52,291 nt of DNA from Methanobacterium_C sp963845285 (GCA_963845285.1 CAWJRO010000037.1:1-52291); one strand, 5' to 3'. Counted from the first letter of the stretch, positions 1 through 8,199 are shown. Made by a program: numbers and translations. Notes: generated by a model not told the origin, from the letters alone.

Positions 1-224
1 ATTAAAGGTATTTTATAAACAGCTTCTTTAATTTCGTCAACCGAAGCTCCTTTAAGCAGACTTATTCTTTCTTTGAGGGCTGTTTCGAAATCAAGGTCCC
101 CTTCCATTGCCTTTTTTGTTATTTCTGATATTTTAGCTTCAACGCCCATCAGTTTGCCTATTTCGTCGATGGCTTCACCATCTATAAGAACGTTATCAAG
201 ATCAAATGCTATAAGTTTAATCAA
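1..224 (-). CDS. SerB-like phosphoserine phosphatase (HAD family), N-terminal part, cut by the window edge
   Basis: The reverse strand from a TTG at 224 reads through to base 1 without a stop. It begins MIKLIAFDLDNVLIDGEAID, the HAD motif I (DxD) of phosphatases that use an aspartyl-phosphate intermediate, and continues with a helical cap-like region of the kind seen in phosphoserine phosphatases. GGTGATC, a near-perfect match to the archaeal anti-Shine-Dalgarno, lies just upstream of the TTG and decides the start. Only about 74 residues are visible, so the substrate is not proven; SerB-like is a family-level call. It lies downstream of tbp on the same strand, 34 bp away, and may be co-transcribed with it. 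Confidence 0.7.
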   Translation of the reverse strand, partial: MIKLIAFDLDNVLIDGEAIDEIGKLMGVEAKISEITKKAMEGDLDFETALKERISLLKGASVDEIKEAVYKIPL

Positions 225-258
225 AAGATCACCGAGTTAATCAGGTTAAAAAATGAAA

Positions 259-813
259 TTATATCAAATCCAGTTCAATTAGTCTTTCTTTGGTTTTTTC
301 AACACCAAGTTGAGCGTCTTCTTTAGTTTTTGCGCCAGTACATACTACTTTTCCTGAACCAAATAAAAGTAGAACAACTTTTGGGTCACCGAGTCGGTAA
401 ACTAGTCCTGGGAACTGTTCAGGTTCGTATTCTGTGTTTTCCAGGTCCATAGCAACTGCCTCGAGGTTAAGAGTGTTCATAAGGTTTGCTGAGGCAACTA
501 TGTTTTGTACTTTTAGCTCAAATTCGTGTGGTATGTCCGGGTCAAGACTTCGCATCTTGTCCACAGTTATGTGTATAGCTTTTATTGAATTTTTCACTGA
601 TTTTGCACCTGTACAAACGAGTTTTCCAGATCCAAATATTAGTGCGGCTGTTTTAGGTTCTTTAAGTTTGTAAACCAAGCCAGGGAATTGTTCAACATTG
701 TATTCTACTCCTTCAAGTGCGGGTGCAATCTTGGGAAGTTCCAAGGGTTTACCGAGTGTTGCGGAAGTCACAATGTTTTCAACTTTGATTTTTACATCAG
801 TTAAATCAGTCAT
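259..813 (-). CDS. tbp: TATA-box-binding protein (archaeal TBP)
   Basis: This 184-residue protein is the general transcription factor that binds and bends the TATA box and recruits TFB and RNA polymerase. It consists of two direct repeats of about 90 residues. The stirrup/saddle segments GLVYKLKEPKTAALIFGSGK (first half) and GLVYRLGDPKVVLLLFGSGK (second half) match each other and the TBP family, and each is followed by VCTGAK. Length is normal for archaeal TBP (about 180 residues). GGAGGAATATGAA precedes the ATG at 813. The upstream AT-rich region separates it from the integrated element that starts near 906, so the element sits just upstream of the tbp promoter. Confidence 0.97.
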   Translation of the reverse strand: MTDLTDVKIKVENIVTSATLGKPLELPKIAPALEGVEYNVEQFPGLVYKLKEPKTAALIFGSGKLVCTGAKSVKNSIKAIHITVDKMRSLDPDIPHEFELKVQNIVASANLMNTLNLEAVAMDLENTEYEPEQFPGLVYRLGDPKVVLLLFGSGKVVCTGAKTKEDAQLGVEKTKERLIELDLI

Positions 814-905
814 TTCATATTCCTCCAGATCATTTAATCATTATTAAAAATATTAAATTTAATTTATATATTCTATAAATTGTTACTTACTTATTTAAAT
901 TATTA

Positions 906-920
906 AACCTTTACAAAAAT
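906..920. repeat. Left copy of a 15-bp direct repeat; candidate attL
   Basis: AACCTTTACAAAAAT occurs here and again at 8921-8935, and both copies are followed within about 10 bp by TTTAAAC. The first copy lies between tbp and the integrase; the second lies just after the last gene of the integrase-linked block. This placement is what an att core pair would show. The sequence also contains TTTACA, the motif repeated in the candidate origin, so it could instead be a stray iteron. Confidence 0.4.
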
Positions 921-969
921 GTCCTGTTTAAACATAACTCTTTAAACGAGAACATCCAAAATATTTAAT

Positions 970-2124
970 ATGATTATTATTGATGACCCCCTTATAAAAG
1001 AATTTCTACAAAATAGAAACATCAAACCAAAAACACAAAGAAATTATATATATCACTTATCCGATTACTGCAAAGCAACAAACAAAAATCCATCTGAATT
1101 AATAGAAGAGGCTGAAGCTGAAGAAGACAAACAAATAAGATTAAGACTCCGAAAAATTAAAAAACATCTAAAAACATTTGATGACTATTTAGACGCTAAA
1201 AATTACAGTAAGAAACATAAACAAATAGCAAGAGCAATAGTAAAAAGTTTTTATGAGGAGTACGAAATACAGCTACCAAAAACCCGATCTAAACAGTCTA
1301 AAACAGAACGCAATGAAACAATAAACGATATACCAACTAAAGATGATATAAAAAAAGCTGTACAACACAGTAATTTGGAATATCAAGCCATAATTCTATT
1401 AATGTCAAGTTCAGGTATGGGATCTTCAGAAATAAGGAACTTAACTTATCGTAACTTTTTAAATGCCATATCTGATTATTACAAACCTTCTAAAGATGGA
1501 CAGTTTGATATAGCCCAAATAACTGAAAACTTACAAGAAAAACATGTTATAGGTATTTGGAATGTTGTAAGAATCAAAACAGGAATGCCTTATACGACAT
1601 TTTCAACACCTGAAAGTATAGAACACATTTTAACATATTTAGAAGGTAACACTCCATCTAAACTTGAAACATATTTGTTTAATACATCTGGACGGCAGAT
1701 CCCTGATTATACTTTCACAAAATATTTTCAAAGAGTTAATGAACGATGTGGGTTTGGAGATCGTGGTCGTCAAATCTTTTTCAGAAGTCATGCTCTTCGT
1801 AAATTCTTTGCATCAACCCTTTATTCAAAAGATTTACAACAACTAACAATTGATTTCATGCTTGGTCATAAAATAAACAAGACCACTGAAGCGTATTTTA
1901 AATCAAACCCTAACAGCTTAAAAACCCAGTACATGAAACTTGTTGAAGATTTAAGTATTGAATCTGTTAAAGTCCGCCGTATTGAATCAGAAGAAGTTAA
2001 AAACATTGTTAATGAACTAAACGAGAAGGATAAACGATTGAAAGATATGGAAAAAAAGCAAGAAGTAATGGAAGAGATGATAAAGAAAATGATGAAAAAC
2101 CAATTAAATGATGAAGAAAGTTAA
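970..2124 (+). CDS. Tyrosine recombinase (integrase) of the integrated element
   Basis: This 384-residue site-specific recombinase probably catalyses integration and excision of the neighbouring element. The N-terminal 100 residues are helical and lysine-rich (core-DNA-binding/SAM-like domain). The catalytic part contains R156 in the block SSEIRNLTY, a candidate catalytic lysine near K203, H274 and R277 in SHALRKFF, H300 in MLGH and the nucleophile Y309 in TEAYF, so the R-K-H-R-H-Y set looks complete. The last 60 residues are a charged coiled coil (KDKRLKDMEKKQEVMEE). The gene is intact, so attP does not split it as in SSV-type integrases. No tRNA gene is adjacent. The stop is 11 bp before a MITE. 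Confidence 0.9.
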   Translation: MIIIDDPLIKEFLQNRNIKPKTQRNYIYHLSDYCKATNKNPSELIEEAEAEEDKQIRLRLRKIKKHLKTFDDYLDAKNYSKKHKQIARAIVKSFYEEYEIQLPKTRSKQSKTERNETINDIPTKDDIKKAVQHSNLEYQAIILLMSSSGMGSSEIRNLTYRNFLNAISDYYKPSKDGQFDIAQITENLQEKHVIGIWNVVRIKTGMPYTTFSTPESIEHILTYLEGNTPSKLETYLFNTSGRQIPDYTFTKYFQRVNERCGFGDRGRQIFFRSHALRKFFASTLYSKDLQQLTIDFMLGHKINKTTEAYFKSNPNSLKTQYMKLVEDLSIESVKVRRIESEEVKNIVNELNEKDKRLKDMEKKQEVMEEMIKKMMKNQLNDEES

Positions 2125-2131
2125 TAAAAAT

Positions 2132-2320
2132 TGTAGAGAATTTCTAAAAACTTCTAAAATTTAATAATATTAAAAGTTGTAACTTAATTATCACAAATAA
2201 ATACGCCATTTAAGACAATTATTGGCCATTAATAAATCAATTAAGTCGTTAATAAATATCATAAAACTATTTCCAAACATAATATCAACAGTAAATGAAG
2301 GTTAATAGAAATTCTCTGTA
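2132..2320. mobile_element. MITE family 1, copy 1 (181 bp plus TGTA target duplication)
   Basis: The element spans 2136-2316, with inverted ends GAGAATTTCT and AGAAATTCTC, and is flanked by TGTA at 2132-2135 and 2317-2320. It has no coding capacity. It matches the copy at 36269-36449 in direct orientation (about 15 mismatches in 181 bp by hand alignment) and the inverted copy at 26460-26640. It fills almost the whole gap between the converging integrase gene and the 2322-3368 gene, lying only a few bases from both stop codons. Confidence 0.92.
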
Positions 2321-2321
2321 A

Positions 2322-3368
2322 TTATTTCATTTTTTCAGCATTTTTTAATTCAGTGCTAATTTTCATTATCTTTTTATTAATGGACTCTTTAAGTTCAGGA
2401 TGTTCATTGATTGTTTCTTGAGTACCTTTTAATAGTTCTTTAAAGACATCTAAAATAGCTCTATTTACTTCCTGTCCCTTCCGATTCTGTCTAATTAACT
2501 GTTTTTGTTGGTCTATTAAGTTAATATACCCTGGCAATTCCACATCAGAAGCAAGTGGTTGTATTAACAAGTTATGACCCATTCCCAGCATCTTTCCTGA
2601 ATTAAACTCAGTCTCTACTGCAGTCATTTTCTTATCATTTTTCATTCTAACTAGTACAGTATATTTAATATCAAAACCTAAACTTTCCTGTAAATAAGGA
2701 CATTCTTCCACGTCTCTTACAAGTGCAGAATAAACCAATGACATTAAACCAGGAACCATAAAGTATACAGGGGGCATAGCCTTATTTTGATCTTTCTTTT
2801 TTGATTTCATTTCACCACGGATTTCACTACAAAATTGGATCATTCTGCTGAGGGCTAATGGTGACAACTTAATAACATTAAGTAATTGTTCTTTGTACAT
2901 TGGAAGTAATTGCACTTTATAAAATGATTCAATATATGAAAAGATATCATCATTCAAAAATTGCCTAGCAAAGGGACTATTTGTGAAATGAATCCCCTCT
3001 TTAATGAAATCCTTAGGACCAATTGGCATCAAATATATCACATTTAAGTATGCCCTGATGAATGATTTTCTAGTCTTAACAAGCCAATAAAAATCACGAC
3101 CTCCTTTTCTCCCCTTTCTTTCACTTTTGGGAATTGGTTCCGTGTCAACTATTTTGTTATTTATCAATTCTGTGAGAATAGGAGACATTTTTGGATGATC
3201 AATTGGTGTAAAGAGACTCCCTGAATCATTAGATTTCTCATGATTTTTAGAATATTTTGACTGCAATCTGTTTACTTCTTTTATAAGATCAGGCATGGTC
3301 CATTTATTACAATCTAAAAGAGTGTGGATTATGAATATTTTTCTTAATTTTGTCATTTCTCCCTTCAT
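2322..3368 (-). CDS. Unknown protein with a winged-helix-like N-terminus
   Basis: I do not recognise the family. The protein has about 348 residues. The first 100 (TKLRKIFIIHTLLDCNKWTM, then MSPILTELINNKIVDTEPIP) resemble a winged-helix domain, with a basic KSERKGRKGGRDFYWLV hairpin. The rest is mixed helical with no catalytic motif I can name, and the C-terminus is a charged helix. GTAGGAG lies directly before the first ATG (3377) but 8 bases before the ATG at 3368, so 3368 is the better start. It is divergent from the AbrB/replication operon, and three TAAATAGTTA boxes lie in the shared 217-bp region. A copy-number or lysogeny-type repressor of the element is a reasonable but unproven role. 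Confidence 0.6.
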   Translation of the reverse strand: MKGEMTKLRKIFIIHTLLDCNKWTMPDLIKEVNRLQSKYSKNHEKSNDSGSLFTPIDHPKMSPILTELINNKIVDTEPIPKSERKGRKGGRDFYWLVKTRKSFIRAYLNVIYLMPIGPKDFIKEGIHFTNSPFARQFLNDDIFSYIESFYKVQLLPMYKEQLLNVIKLSPLALSRMIQFCSEIRGEMKSKKKDQNKAMPPVYFMVPGLMSLVYSALVRDVEECPYLQESLGFDIKYTVLVRMKNDKKMTAVETEFNSGKMLGMGHNLLIQPLASDVELPGYINLIDQQKQLIRQNRKGQEVNRAILDVFKELLKGTQETINEHPELKESINKKIMKISTELKNAEKMK

Positions 3369-3411
3369 TTTTATCATCTCCTACTGTTTTTCCTTATGAT
3401 TATCCCTCATA

Positions 3412-3498
3412 TAAATAGTTATCATCAATGTAAATAGTTATCAAAAATCATTAAAAAGTCAAATATTTAGGAAAAAGCTATTAAAAGCTAAATAGTTA
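3412..3498. promoter_or_regulatory. Three TAAATAGTTA boxes in the divergent control region of the element
   Basis: The exact 10-mer TAAATAGTTA occurs at 3412-3421, 3431-3440 and 3489-3498. The first two are 19 bp apart, near two helical turns, and the first overlaps the TATA-like sequence for the leftward gene. The third lies about 30 bp upstream of the likely TATA box of the rightward operon (3528-3540). The box is an imperfect palindrome (reverse complement TAACTATTTA). This arrangement suggests a shared operator for the AbrB-type or winged-helix-like neighbour. Confidence 0.5.
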
Positions 3499-3527
3499 CT
3501 TAATTTAAGTTTTAAGATAATAAAAAT

Positions 3528-3540
3528 CTTTAAATATAAT
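3528..3540 (+). promoter_or_regulatory. Likely TATA box of the element's rightward operon
   Basis: CTTTAAATATAAT fits the archaeal TATA consensus and lies about 55 bp upstream of the first ATG (3595). That leaves room for a transcription start near 3560 and a strong ribosome binding site AAGGAGG at 3580-3586. Confidence 0.5.
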
Positions 3541-3594
3541 TATAACCTACTTAACCATTAGAAAGAAGTTAAGAAGCTTAAGGAGGCAAACACT

Positions 3595-3753
3595 ATGAAA
3601 TTAAAAACCATGAAAGTACAGGATTGCAAAGGGTCATGTGTGGTATACATCCCTAAAGTATGGGCCAGTGAGATGGACCTTAAAAAAGGGGATAAAGTAA
3701 CTTGGAGCATTGATGAAGGAGATCTTAAAACAATACACTTAAAAAAAGAATAG
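3595..3753 (+). CDS. AbrB/SpoVT-type DNA-binding protein (52 aa)
   Basis: Translation gives MKLKTMKVQDCKGSCVVYIP, then KVWASEMDLKKGDKVTW and a short tail ending HLKKE. The pattern 'V-x-IPK-x-W-A-x-x-(M/L)-x-L-KKGDKV' is the swapped-hairpin AbrB fold found in antitoxins and transition-state regulators. The start is fixed by AAGGAGG 8 bases upstream. It is the first gene of the replication operon and lies opposite the 2322-3368 gene across the TAAATAGTTA boxes. Small dimeric regulators of this type usually autoregulate; here it may control element replication. The family call rests on pattern only. Confidence 0.75.
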   Translation: MKLKTMKVQDCKGSCVVYIPKVWASEMDLKKGDKVTWSIDEGDLKTIHLKKE

Positions 3754-3763
3754 AGGATCCAAA

Positions 3764-3913
3764 ATGGATAAAGAACTGAACAAACTATTAAAACGGGCCT
3801 ATGACTTATACAAAGACGTTGAATATCCTCCAGTCCCGATCCCAGAAATAAAGGAGTTCCTGACCATGGAAGGAATAGATCTAAACAGTAAAAACAAAAA
3901 AGATTTGATATGA
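3764..3913 (+). CDS. Small protein of unknown function (49 aa)
   Basis: It starts MDKELNKLLKRAYDLYKDVE, continues YPPVPIPEIKEFLTMEGIDL and ends in a lysine/asparagine tail. GAGGATCC precedes the ATG by a few bases. The reading frame is tightly packed: 10 bp after the AbrB gene, and its TGA is followed immediately by the ATG of the next gene. The proline stretch between two helices suggests a small adaptor or antitoxin-like protein, but I cannot assign a family. Operon position is the main support that it is real. Confidence 0.6.
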   Translation: MDKELNKLLKRAYDLYKDVEYPPVPIPEIKEFLTMEGIDLNSKNKKDLI

Positions 3914-4192
3914 ATGAATAAAACAGAAATAAAAGGGGATTCATTAAGCCACAAATCCCATATAAAAAGTTGTACATGCAACTATAAATATTTTTCTATA
4001 AATCTTGAGAACAAACCTTTCTGTTTACCAATTTGGATTTCAGAGAAAGAATTACAAGAGCTCATAACAATCCAAAAACAGATCAAAGCAGAATTTGGAA
4101 TTAAGAAACCATTAATAGAGATTGGAAGTAGAGTTTTGGAGATCTCGTTAAACGAGACAGTTAAGACATGCAACATAGGCTGTGGTGAATAA
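3914..4192 (+). CDS. Small unknown protein with CxC and CxxxC pairs (92 aa)
   Basis: The protein carries KSCTCNY near residue 20 and KTCNIGCGE at the very C-terminus, so four cysteines could bind a metal between them. The centre has a helix of the form EKELQELITIQKQIKAE. The ATG directly follows the stop of the previous gene, and the final TAA shares its last A with the ATG of the ATPase gene, which indicates translational coupling. I do not recognise the family. Its position just before the helicase suggests a replication accessory factor; this is inference. Confidence 0.6.
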   Translation: MNKTEIKGDSLSHKSHIKSCTCNYKYFSINLENKPFCLPIWISEKELQELITIQKQIKAEFGIKKPLIEIGSRVLEISLNETVKTCNIGCGE

Positions 4193-5997
4193 TGAGTTCA
4201 TCTACCCCAATGGATGCACTACCTGAAAAAGATGAGCCAACTAACTTTGATTTATCTTCCATGAATATTGATGAGTTATTTGATGAAAATGACACAGTAC
4301 GTACCATTACTAACGAACCGATATTTGAATTGAATGGACACATAATGTTCACATCAATACTACAAGAAAATGTAGAAGTTCATGATCAACATGATGCCTC
4401 TGAAGGTCAAGGCCCTATTGGAAGGGTTAGTAAATTAATTGCTTTTTACGGCGTATGCAGTGGTATAGCCCTTACACCATTAAGCCTTACTTCTACAAAA
4501 GAAGGGGTACCCTCAACCAATGTAAAAAATAATTCTGCAGGCGTAAAATGTATAATACTGGACTGCTCTACTCTTGAAAGTAAAAATCAACATCACGCCT
4601 TACTTTATTGTAGTAAGGATATAATAAATCAGGGGTCATTGGACTGCAGAAGCCCTGAAATCGCTGCAAATTTTTCACCTCATAAAATGGGTGTCGGTCC
4701 TCAAGAGAATATTAAAGAAAAATTTGAATATTATATTAAGTTAAGTCACGAGTTGGAATATGTTGTTGCGACATGTTTTGTACTTGGAACTTACTTATTC
4801 CCTCTTTTTTCCTATTTTGGGTACTTAATAATCACTGGAGAAAAAGGAGCAGGTAAAGGAACGTGTTTAGATCTTTTATATCGGATGTGCTGGAATCCAA
4901 CCAAGAAATATATTTCTGCCACTGAAGCTGTTCTTTTTAGGACAATACAAGACCAGAGACCCACATTATTAATAGATGAGTACCATAGGGCCATTAAAAA
5001 TGAATCAAGTGGGAATGCAATTATTTCAATCTTAGAAAGTGGATATGAGAAGGATGGTGTAGTTCCTAGAATGGAATGTGGACCTGATGGAACATTTAAA
5101 AAGATGGAATATCCTGTATATTGTCCTAAAGCAGTTGTTACAAGGGAACCTGTAGAGGCAGATGATAAGGGGATCAAAATAACGGTTCCTAAAGTTACAG
5201 GGGATGTCCTATATTCTAAACGAAAGATAGAACTGGAAAAAGACCAATTTTTTGAAGATGTACGCATAAAGATCATGAAATGGATGCCCTACCATGATGC
5301 TGAAGTTTTAGATGCTTACACCCACATAGAACCTACTTACAAGTTAGGTGGTCGTGATTTTCAAGTTTGGGCCCCACTTCTTAGCATTGCTAAAGTTGCA
5401 TTCCCTAATAGATATGATGAGCTTTTTAAATTTGCTGAAAAGAGTGTAGCGACTAAAAGATCAGATAATAATGAAAAAGAAACTGTGGTATTAAGGTCTT
5501 TATATTATTTGTATGCGAGAGGAAAGCTGCAGGATGGGGGAAATAGAGTCCCAAGGGGAGAATCTTACAAAGTTACTAATAAAGAAATCAAAAATGCTTT
5601 AATTGAGTTAGAATTTGATGATTTACACCATAATGCTATCAAATCTGCATTAGATAACCTTAGGTTGGTTGGAAAACATGAAAATGGTTATTACCTCAAA
5701 AAAAGTAAATTAATCACCCTATTCAAAGAAAGAGGCCTTATTAAATCCGATGAACCATATGAAAATCCAAACATCACAGATGAAGATCTCAGAGCAAAAG
5801 CTGCCAATCCGGATAACCCTGGATCTCTAGAAGCCTGCGAAAATCTAGCTCAAATACAATTCAATCAGGAACAGATTAAGGTAGAACAGGTTAACTATTA
5901 TGATTTGAATGAAAGAGAACTCACAGAATTATGTGGAATTCATGATGAAAAAGCATTGAGTGAGTTTGAAAGGAGACATGGTGAGGTAAAAGTATGA
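4192..5997 (+). CDS. AAA+ ATPase, probable replicative helicase of the element
   Basis: The 601-residue protein has Walker A GEKGAGKGT (residues 216-224) and Walker B TLLIDEYHR (about 258-266), followed by a sensor-like stretch around PKAVVTRE. The first 200 residues lack a recognised domain. After the ATPase core there is a helical region and then, near residues 440-510, a winged-helix-like segment (ALIELEFDDLHHNAIKSALD). This layout resembles the helicase halves of primase-helicases from archaeal plasmids and viruses. It overlaps the upstream gene by one base and the downstream gene by four (ATGA), and the primase follows, so a replication helicase is the likely role. Walker motifs are seen; helicase activity is inferred. 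Confidence 0.75.
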   Translation: MSSSTPMDALPEKDEPTNFDLSSMNIDELFDENDTVRTITNEPIFELNGHIMFTSILQENVEVHDQHDASEGQGPIGRVSKLIAFYGVCSGIALTPLSLTSTKEGVPSTNVKNNSAGVKCIILDCSTLESKNQHHALLYCSKDIINQGSLDCRSPEIAANFSPHKMGVGPQENIKEKFEYYIKLSHELEYVVATCFVLGTYLFPLFSYFGYLIITGEKGAGKGTCLDLLYRMCWNPTKKYISATEAVLFRTIQDQRPTLLIDEYHRAIKNESSGNAIISILESGYEKDGVVPRMECGPDGTFKKMEYPVYCPKAVVTREPVEADDKGIKITVPKVTGDVLYSKRKIELEKDQFFEDVRIKIMKWMPYHDAEVLDAYTHIEPTYKLGGRDFQVWAPLLSIAKVAFPNRYDELFKFAEKSVATKRSDNNEKETVVLRSLYYLYARGKLQDGGNRVPRGESYKVTNKEIKNALIELEFDDLHHNAIKSALDNLRLVGKHENGYYLKKSKLITLFKERGLIKSDEPYENPNITDEDLRAKAANPDNPGSLEACENLAQIQFNQEQIKVEQVNYYDLNERELTELCGIHDEKALSEFERRHGEVKV

Positions 5998-6503
5998 TGT
6001 CCCTTAAACATGCTCAAAGTACTTTCAACCATGGAACAGCCATTATTAACAGAGCCAAGCAGTTGATCAATAAACATCCTGGAATTTATATTGGTAATCT
6101 TATTAACAGGTTGCAGGTGGAAATAGAATCCTTAAATACTGAAGAAATTAACCAGATGCTTTTCCAGTTATTTAAGGATGGTTACGATTTTAAGAGAGCC
6201 TTAATTTATCCCCCAAACACAGTAGATCCTATTTATAAGCAGCTTAAAAGATTCACAATCCTAACAAAAGGGCTTAATGAAATGGACTTTGAGATATTCC
6301 TAGCCATTACAGAGTTAAGGAAAAGAGGCAGTCTATTTAACATCACAAGAAGAGTCATATCCCAAAATACAAATTATTTTGAACGTAACGTTAAATATGA
6401 AATTGGAATCCTCTTTAAAAACAAATTTCTCTTAGCAAAACCTTCAGATGATGAACCTAAATATTTAGATTTGAATTGGGACTTTCTCAATGGATGGATT
6501 TAA
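5994..6503 (+). CDS. Unknown protein coupled to the helicase and primase (169 aa)
   Basis: This frame starts at an ATG inside the ATGA overlap with the helicase gene and ends 3 bp before the primase gene, so it is embedded in the replication operon. The sequence is mainly helical and basic. It contains NKHPGIYIGNLINRLQVEIE, then a second helix-turn-helix-looking part around DFEIFLAITELRKRGSLFNI, with ARRV/ISQNTNYFERNVKYEI-like recognition helices. Two tandem winged-helix-like units are a fair reading. A role as origin-binding or primase partner protein is possible but not shown. I know no matching family. Confidence 0.6.
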   Translation: MMSLKHAQSTFNHGTAIINRAKQLINKHPGIYIGNLINRLQVEIESLNTEEINQMLFQLFKDGYDFKRALIYPPNTVDPIYKQLKRFTILTKGLNEMDFEIFLAITELRKRGSLFNITRRVISQNTNYFERNVKYEIGILFKNKFLLAKPSDDEPKYLDLNWDFLNGWI

Positions 6504-6506
6504 AAG

Positions 6507-7670
6507 ATGAAATATTCCCTTCCTAGTTTTTATGGTGAATTTTATGGCATTAACTTTTTTAGACATTTTAGGAGACTGCCGGACTTCAACAATGATAATG
6601 TGAGAAGGCAGTTCTTAGTTAAAGATCCTAAACAATTATATCTACACGTACATAAAAACAATGGATTTCATGCATGCATGATCCATGTGTACGATCATGG
6701 AAGCTACGAGAATTTAAATGGTAAAGATCGCAACACTCTACAATATGATCGGGCATTCTTTGATTTTGACGTAACAAATCCGGAAGTTAAAAAACTCAAA
6801 AAGAAACTTATCCAACTTCGACAACAGGGTCCACAATACAAAGAAGATTTACAAGTAGAACTTAAACAGCAACTCCAAGGTTTAATCATAAATAGCAAAA
6901 TTGCAGAACCTGCAATAAATGAAGCCAAAAACTTTTCTAGACAATTTAAAGAATGTTTTGGAACATTTCCAGCATTATTTTTCAGTGGTTGTAAAGGGGC
7001 CCATGCTTATACTTTTTTCGACATTTCAAAATTTTATAATATTGATGCTGCCCTTTCGTGGTTTGTAAAAAATCTGAAAGAATCTTATCCTACCCTTGAT
7101 TTAGCTGTAGTTAAAGATGCAACTAGCCGTTTATCCAGAGTACCATATAGTAAACATCAATTAACGGATTTAACAGTTGTACCATTCACAATAGATGATA
7201 ATTATAATGATATTATGGAAAAAGCTTTAAATCCTATTGTTGAGCTTTTTAATCAATTTGATTATTTTTCTAATTTTAATGAACACCTCATAAAACTTGA
7301 TAAAATCCTTGAAGACAACAGAAAGATTCAAGAAGTTAAAAATAAGGCCATATTAAGATTAAATCCTCATAAAATAGGGAACTACGAAAACATAGACCAT
7401 AGAATTTTCTTTAAGAACGTCCTCGGAGAACCTGAAAGGGATTATCCAAATAAAGAATATGTGATGTATACATGCCCGTTTAAAGACCATAAAGACCATA
7501 ATCCAAGTTTCAGGGTTCATAAAACTGGTTATTATTGTTATGGCTGCCAGAAACATGGAAACTATTTCCAATTCCTTAAAGATTACAACCATTGGACTAA
7601 CGAACAAGTAAAAAAGTATTTAAAATCATCAAAAATTAAAAATAAAGGCGTAAAAGGTGGTAATATGTAA
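6507..7670 (+). CDS. Archaeo-eukaryotic-type primase (PriS-like) with C-terminal CHC2 zinc finger
   Basis: The 387-residue protein carries the three AEP signatures: D86-x-D88 in AFFDFDV (metal binding), SGCKGAHAY at 160-168 (the SGxKGxH motif) and an Arg-rich motif SRLSRVPYSKH near residue 220. After a linker, residues 318-360 hold CPFKDHKDHNPSF and YYCYGC (C323, H328, C344, C347), a CHC2 zinc finger of the DnaG kind. In DnaG that finger is N-terminal and followed by a TOPRIM domain; here it is C-terminal on an AEP core, and no PriL-like subunit is nearby. The likely role is primer synthesis for element replication together with the upstream ATPase. Confidence 0.85.
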   Translation: MKYSLPSFYGEFYGINFFRHFRRLPDFNNDNVRRQFLVKDPKQLYLHVHKNNGFHACMIHVYDHGSYENLNGKDRNTLQYDRAFFDFDVTNPEVKKLKKKLIQLRQQGPQYKEDLQVELKQQLQGLIINSKIAEPAINEAKNFSRQFKECFGTFPALFFSGCKGAHAYTFFDISKFYNIDAALSWFVKNLKESYPTLDLAVVKDATSRLSRVPYSKHQLTDLTVVPFTIDDNYNDIMEKALNPIVELFNQFDYFSNFNEHLIKLDKILEDNRKIQEVKNKAILRLNPHKIGNYENIDHRIFFKNVLGEPERDYPNKEYVMYTCPFKDHKDHNPSFRVHKTGYYCYGCQKHGNYFQFLKDYNHWTNEQVKKYLKSSKIKNKGVKGGNM

Positions 7671-7878
7671 ATATATTCCATAATATACCTTAAAAAATTT
7701 TAAATATATAACACCTTTTTCAGGGGCATTAATTCTTTTTTAAAGATGCCAACAAGATGTAACTAAGCTGGGATAATAGGGGTTTAAAATGCATTTAAGA
7801 AATGAAAGAAGCAATAACAGCATCTAGATACCCAAGACCCCTTCACCCCATAAAATAAACAACAGGAGATGGAAGAAA
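7671..7878. other. Spacer with a promoter-like sequence
   Basis: A TTTAAATATATAA sequence near 7700 is a plausible TATA box for the next two genes, which would give a leader of about 150 bases. GGAGATGG precedes the ATG at 7879. I see only a 12-codon open frame here and do not call it. Confidence 0.4.
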
Positions 7879-8193
7879 ATGACAGAAGACAACACAACAC
7901 TTGGAATAAATGAAGATGCAAACAATATACTCCTACCACGTTATGATAGTAGGGAATTGGTTTTAAGCCAGTTACATGATGCCATAGAATGCATACACAA
8001 TAAGGCCATGAACGGCCGGATCACCAAACCAGAAAATGAAAAGGTAAGAATTCAATGGTTCAAAGCATTGGCTTACACTTGCAGCATATACAACCAGATA
8101 AAAAGAGACGTGGAAATGGATGAATTTAAAGAAGAACTTGAAACACTTAAAAAACAAATAGAACAGGTTAATAGCAGCCAAATGGAGGAATGA
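7879..8193 (+). CDS. Unknown small acidic coiled-coil protein (104 aa)
   Basis: The protein is soluble and acidic. The middle holds LHDAIECIHNKAMNGRITKP followed by VRIQWFKALAYTCSIYNQIK, and the last 30 residues form a heptad-like coil (FKEELETLKKQIEQV). GGAGATGGAAGAAA lies upstream of the ATG. Its stop overlaps the ribosome binding site of the next gene (GGAGGAATGA), so the two are co-translated. Nothing identifies the function. It belongs to the mobile element by position, between the primase and the iteron-rich right end. Confidence 0.6.
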   Translation: MTEDNTTLGINEDANNILLPRYDSRELVLSQLHDAIECIHNKAMNGRITKPENEKVRIQWFKALAYTCSIYNQIKRDVEMDEFKEELETLKKQIEQVNSSQMEE

Positions 8194-8199
8194 AAACCT

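Noticed and set aside
3558..3977. A 139-aa minus-strand frame opposite the AbrB and small genes
   Set aside because: The plus strand holds three tightly packed small genes with ribosome binding sites; the minus frame is rich in Phe/Leu/Ser and is a shadow.
7671..7878. A short coding frame or structured RNA before the 7879 gene
   Set aside because: The only ATG frame has 12 codons and no convincing fold could be worked out by eye.
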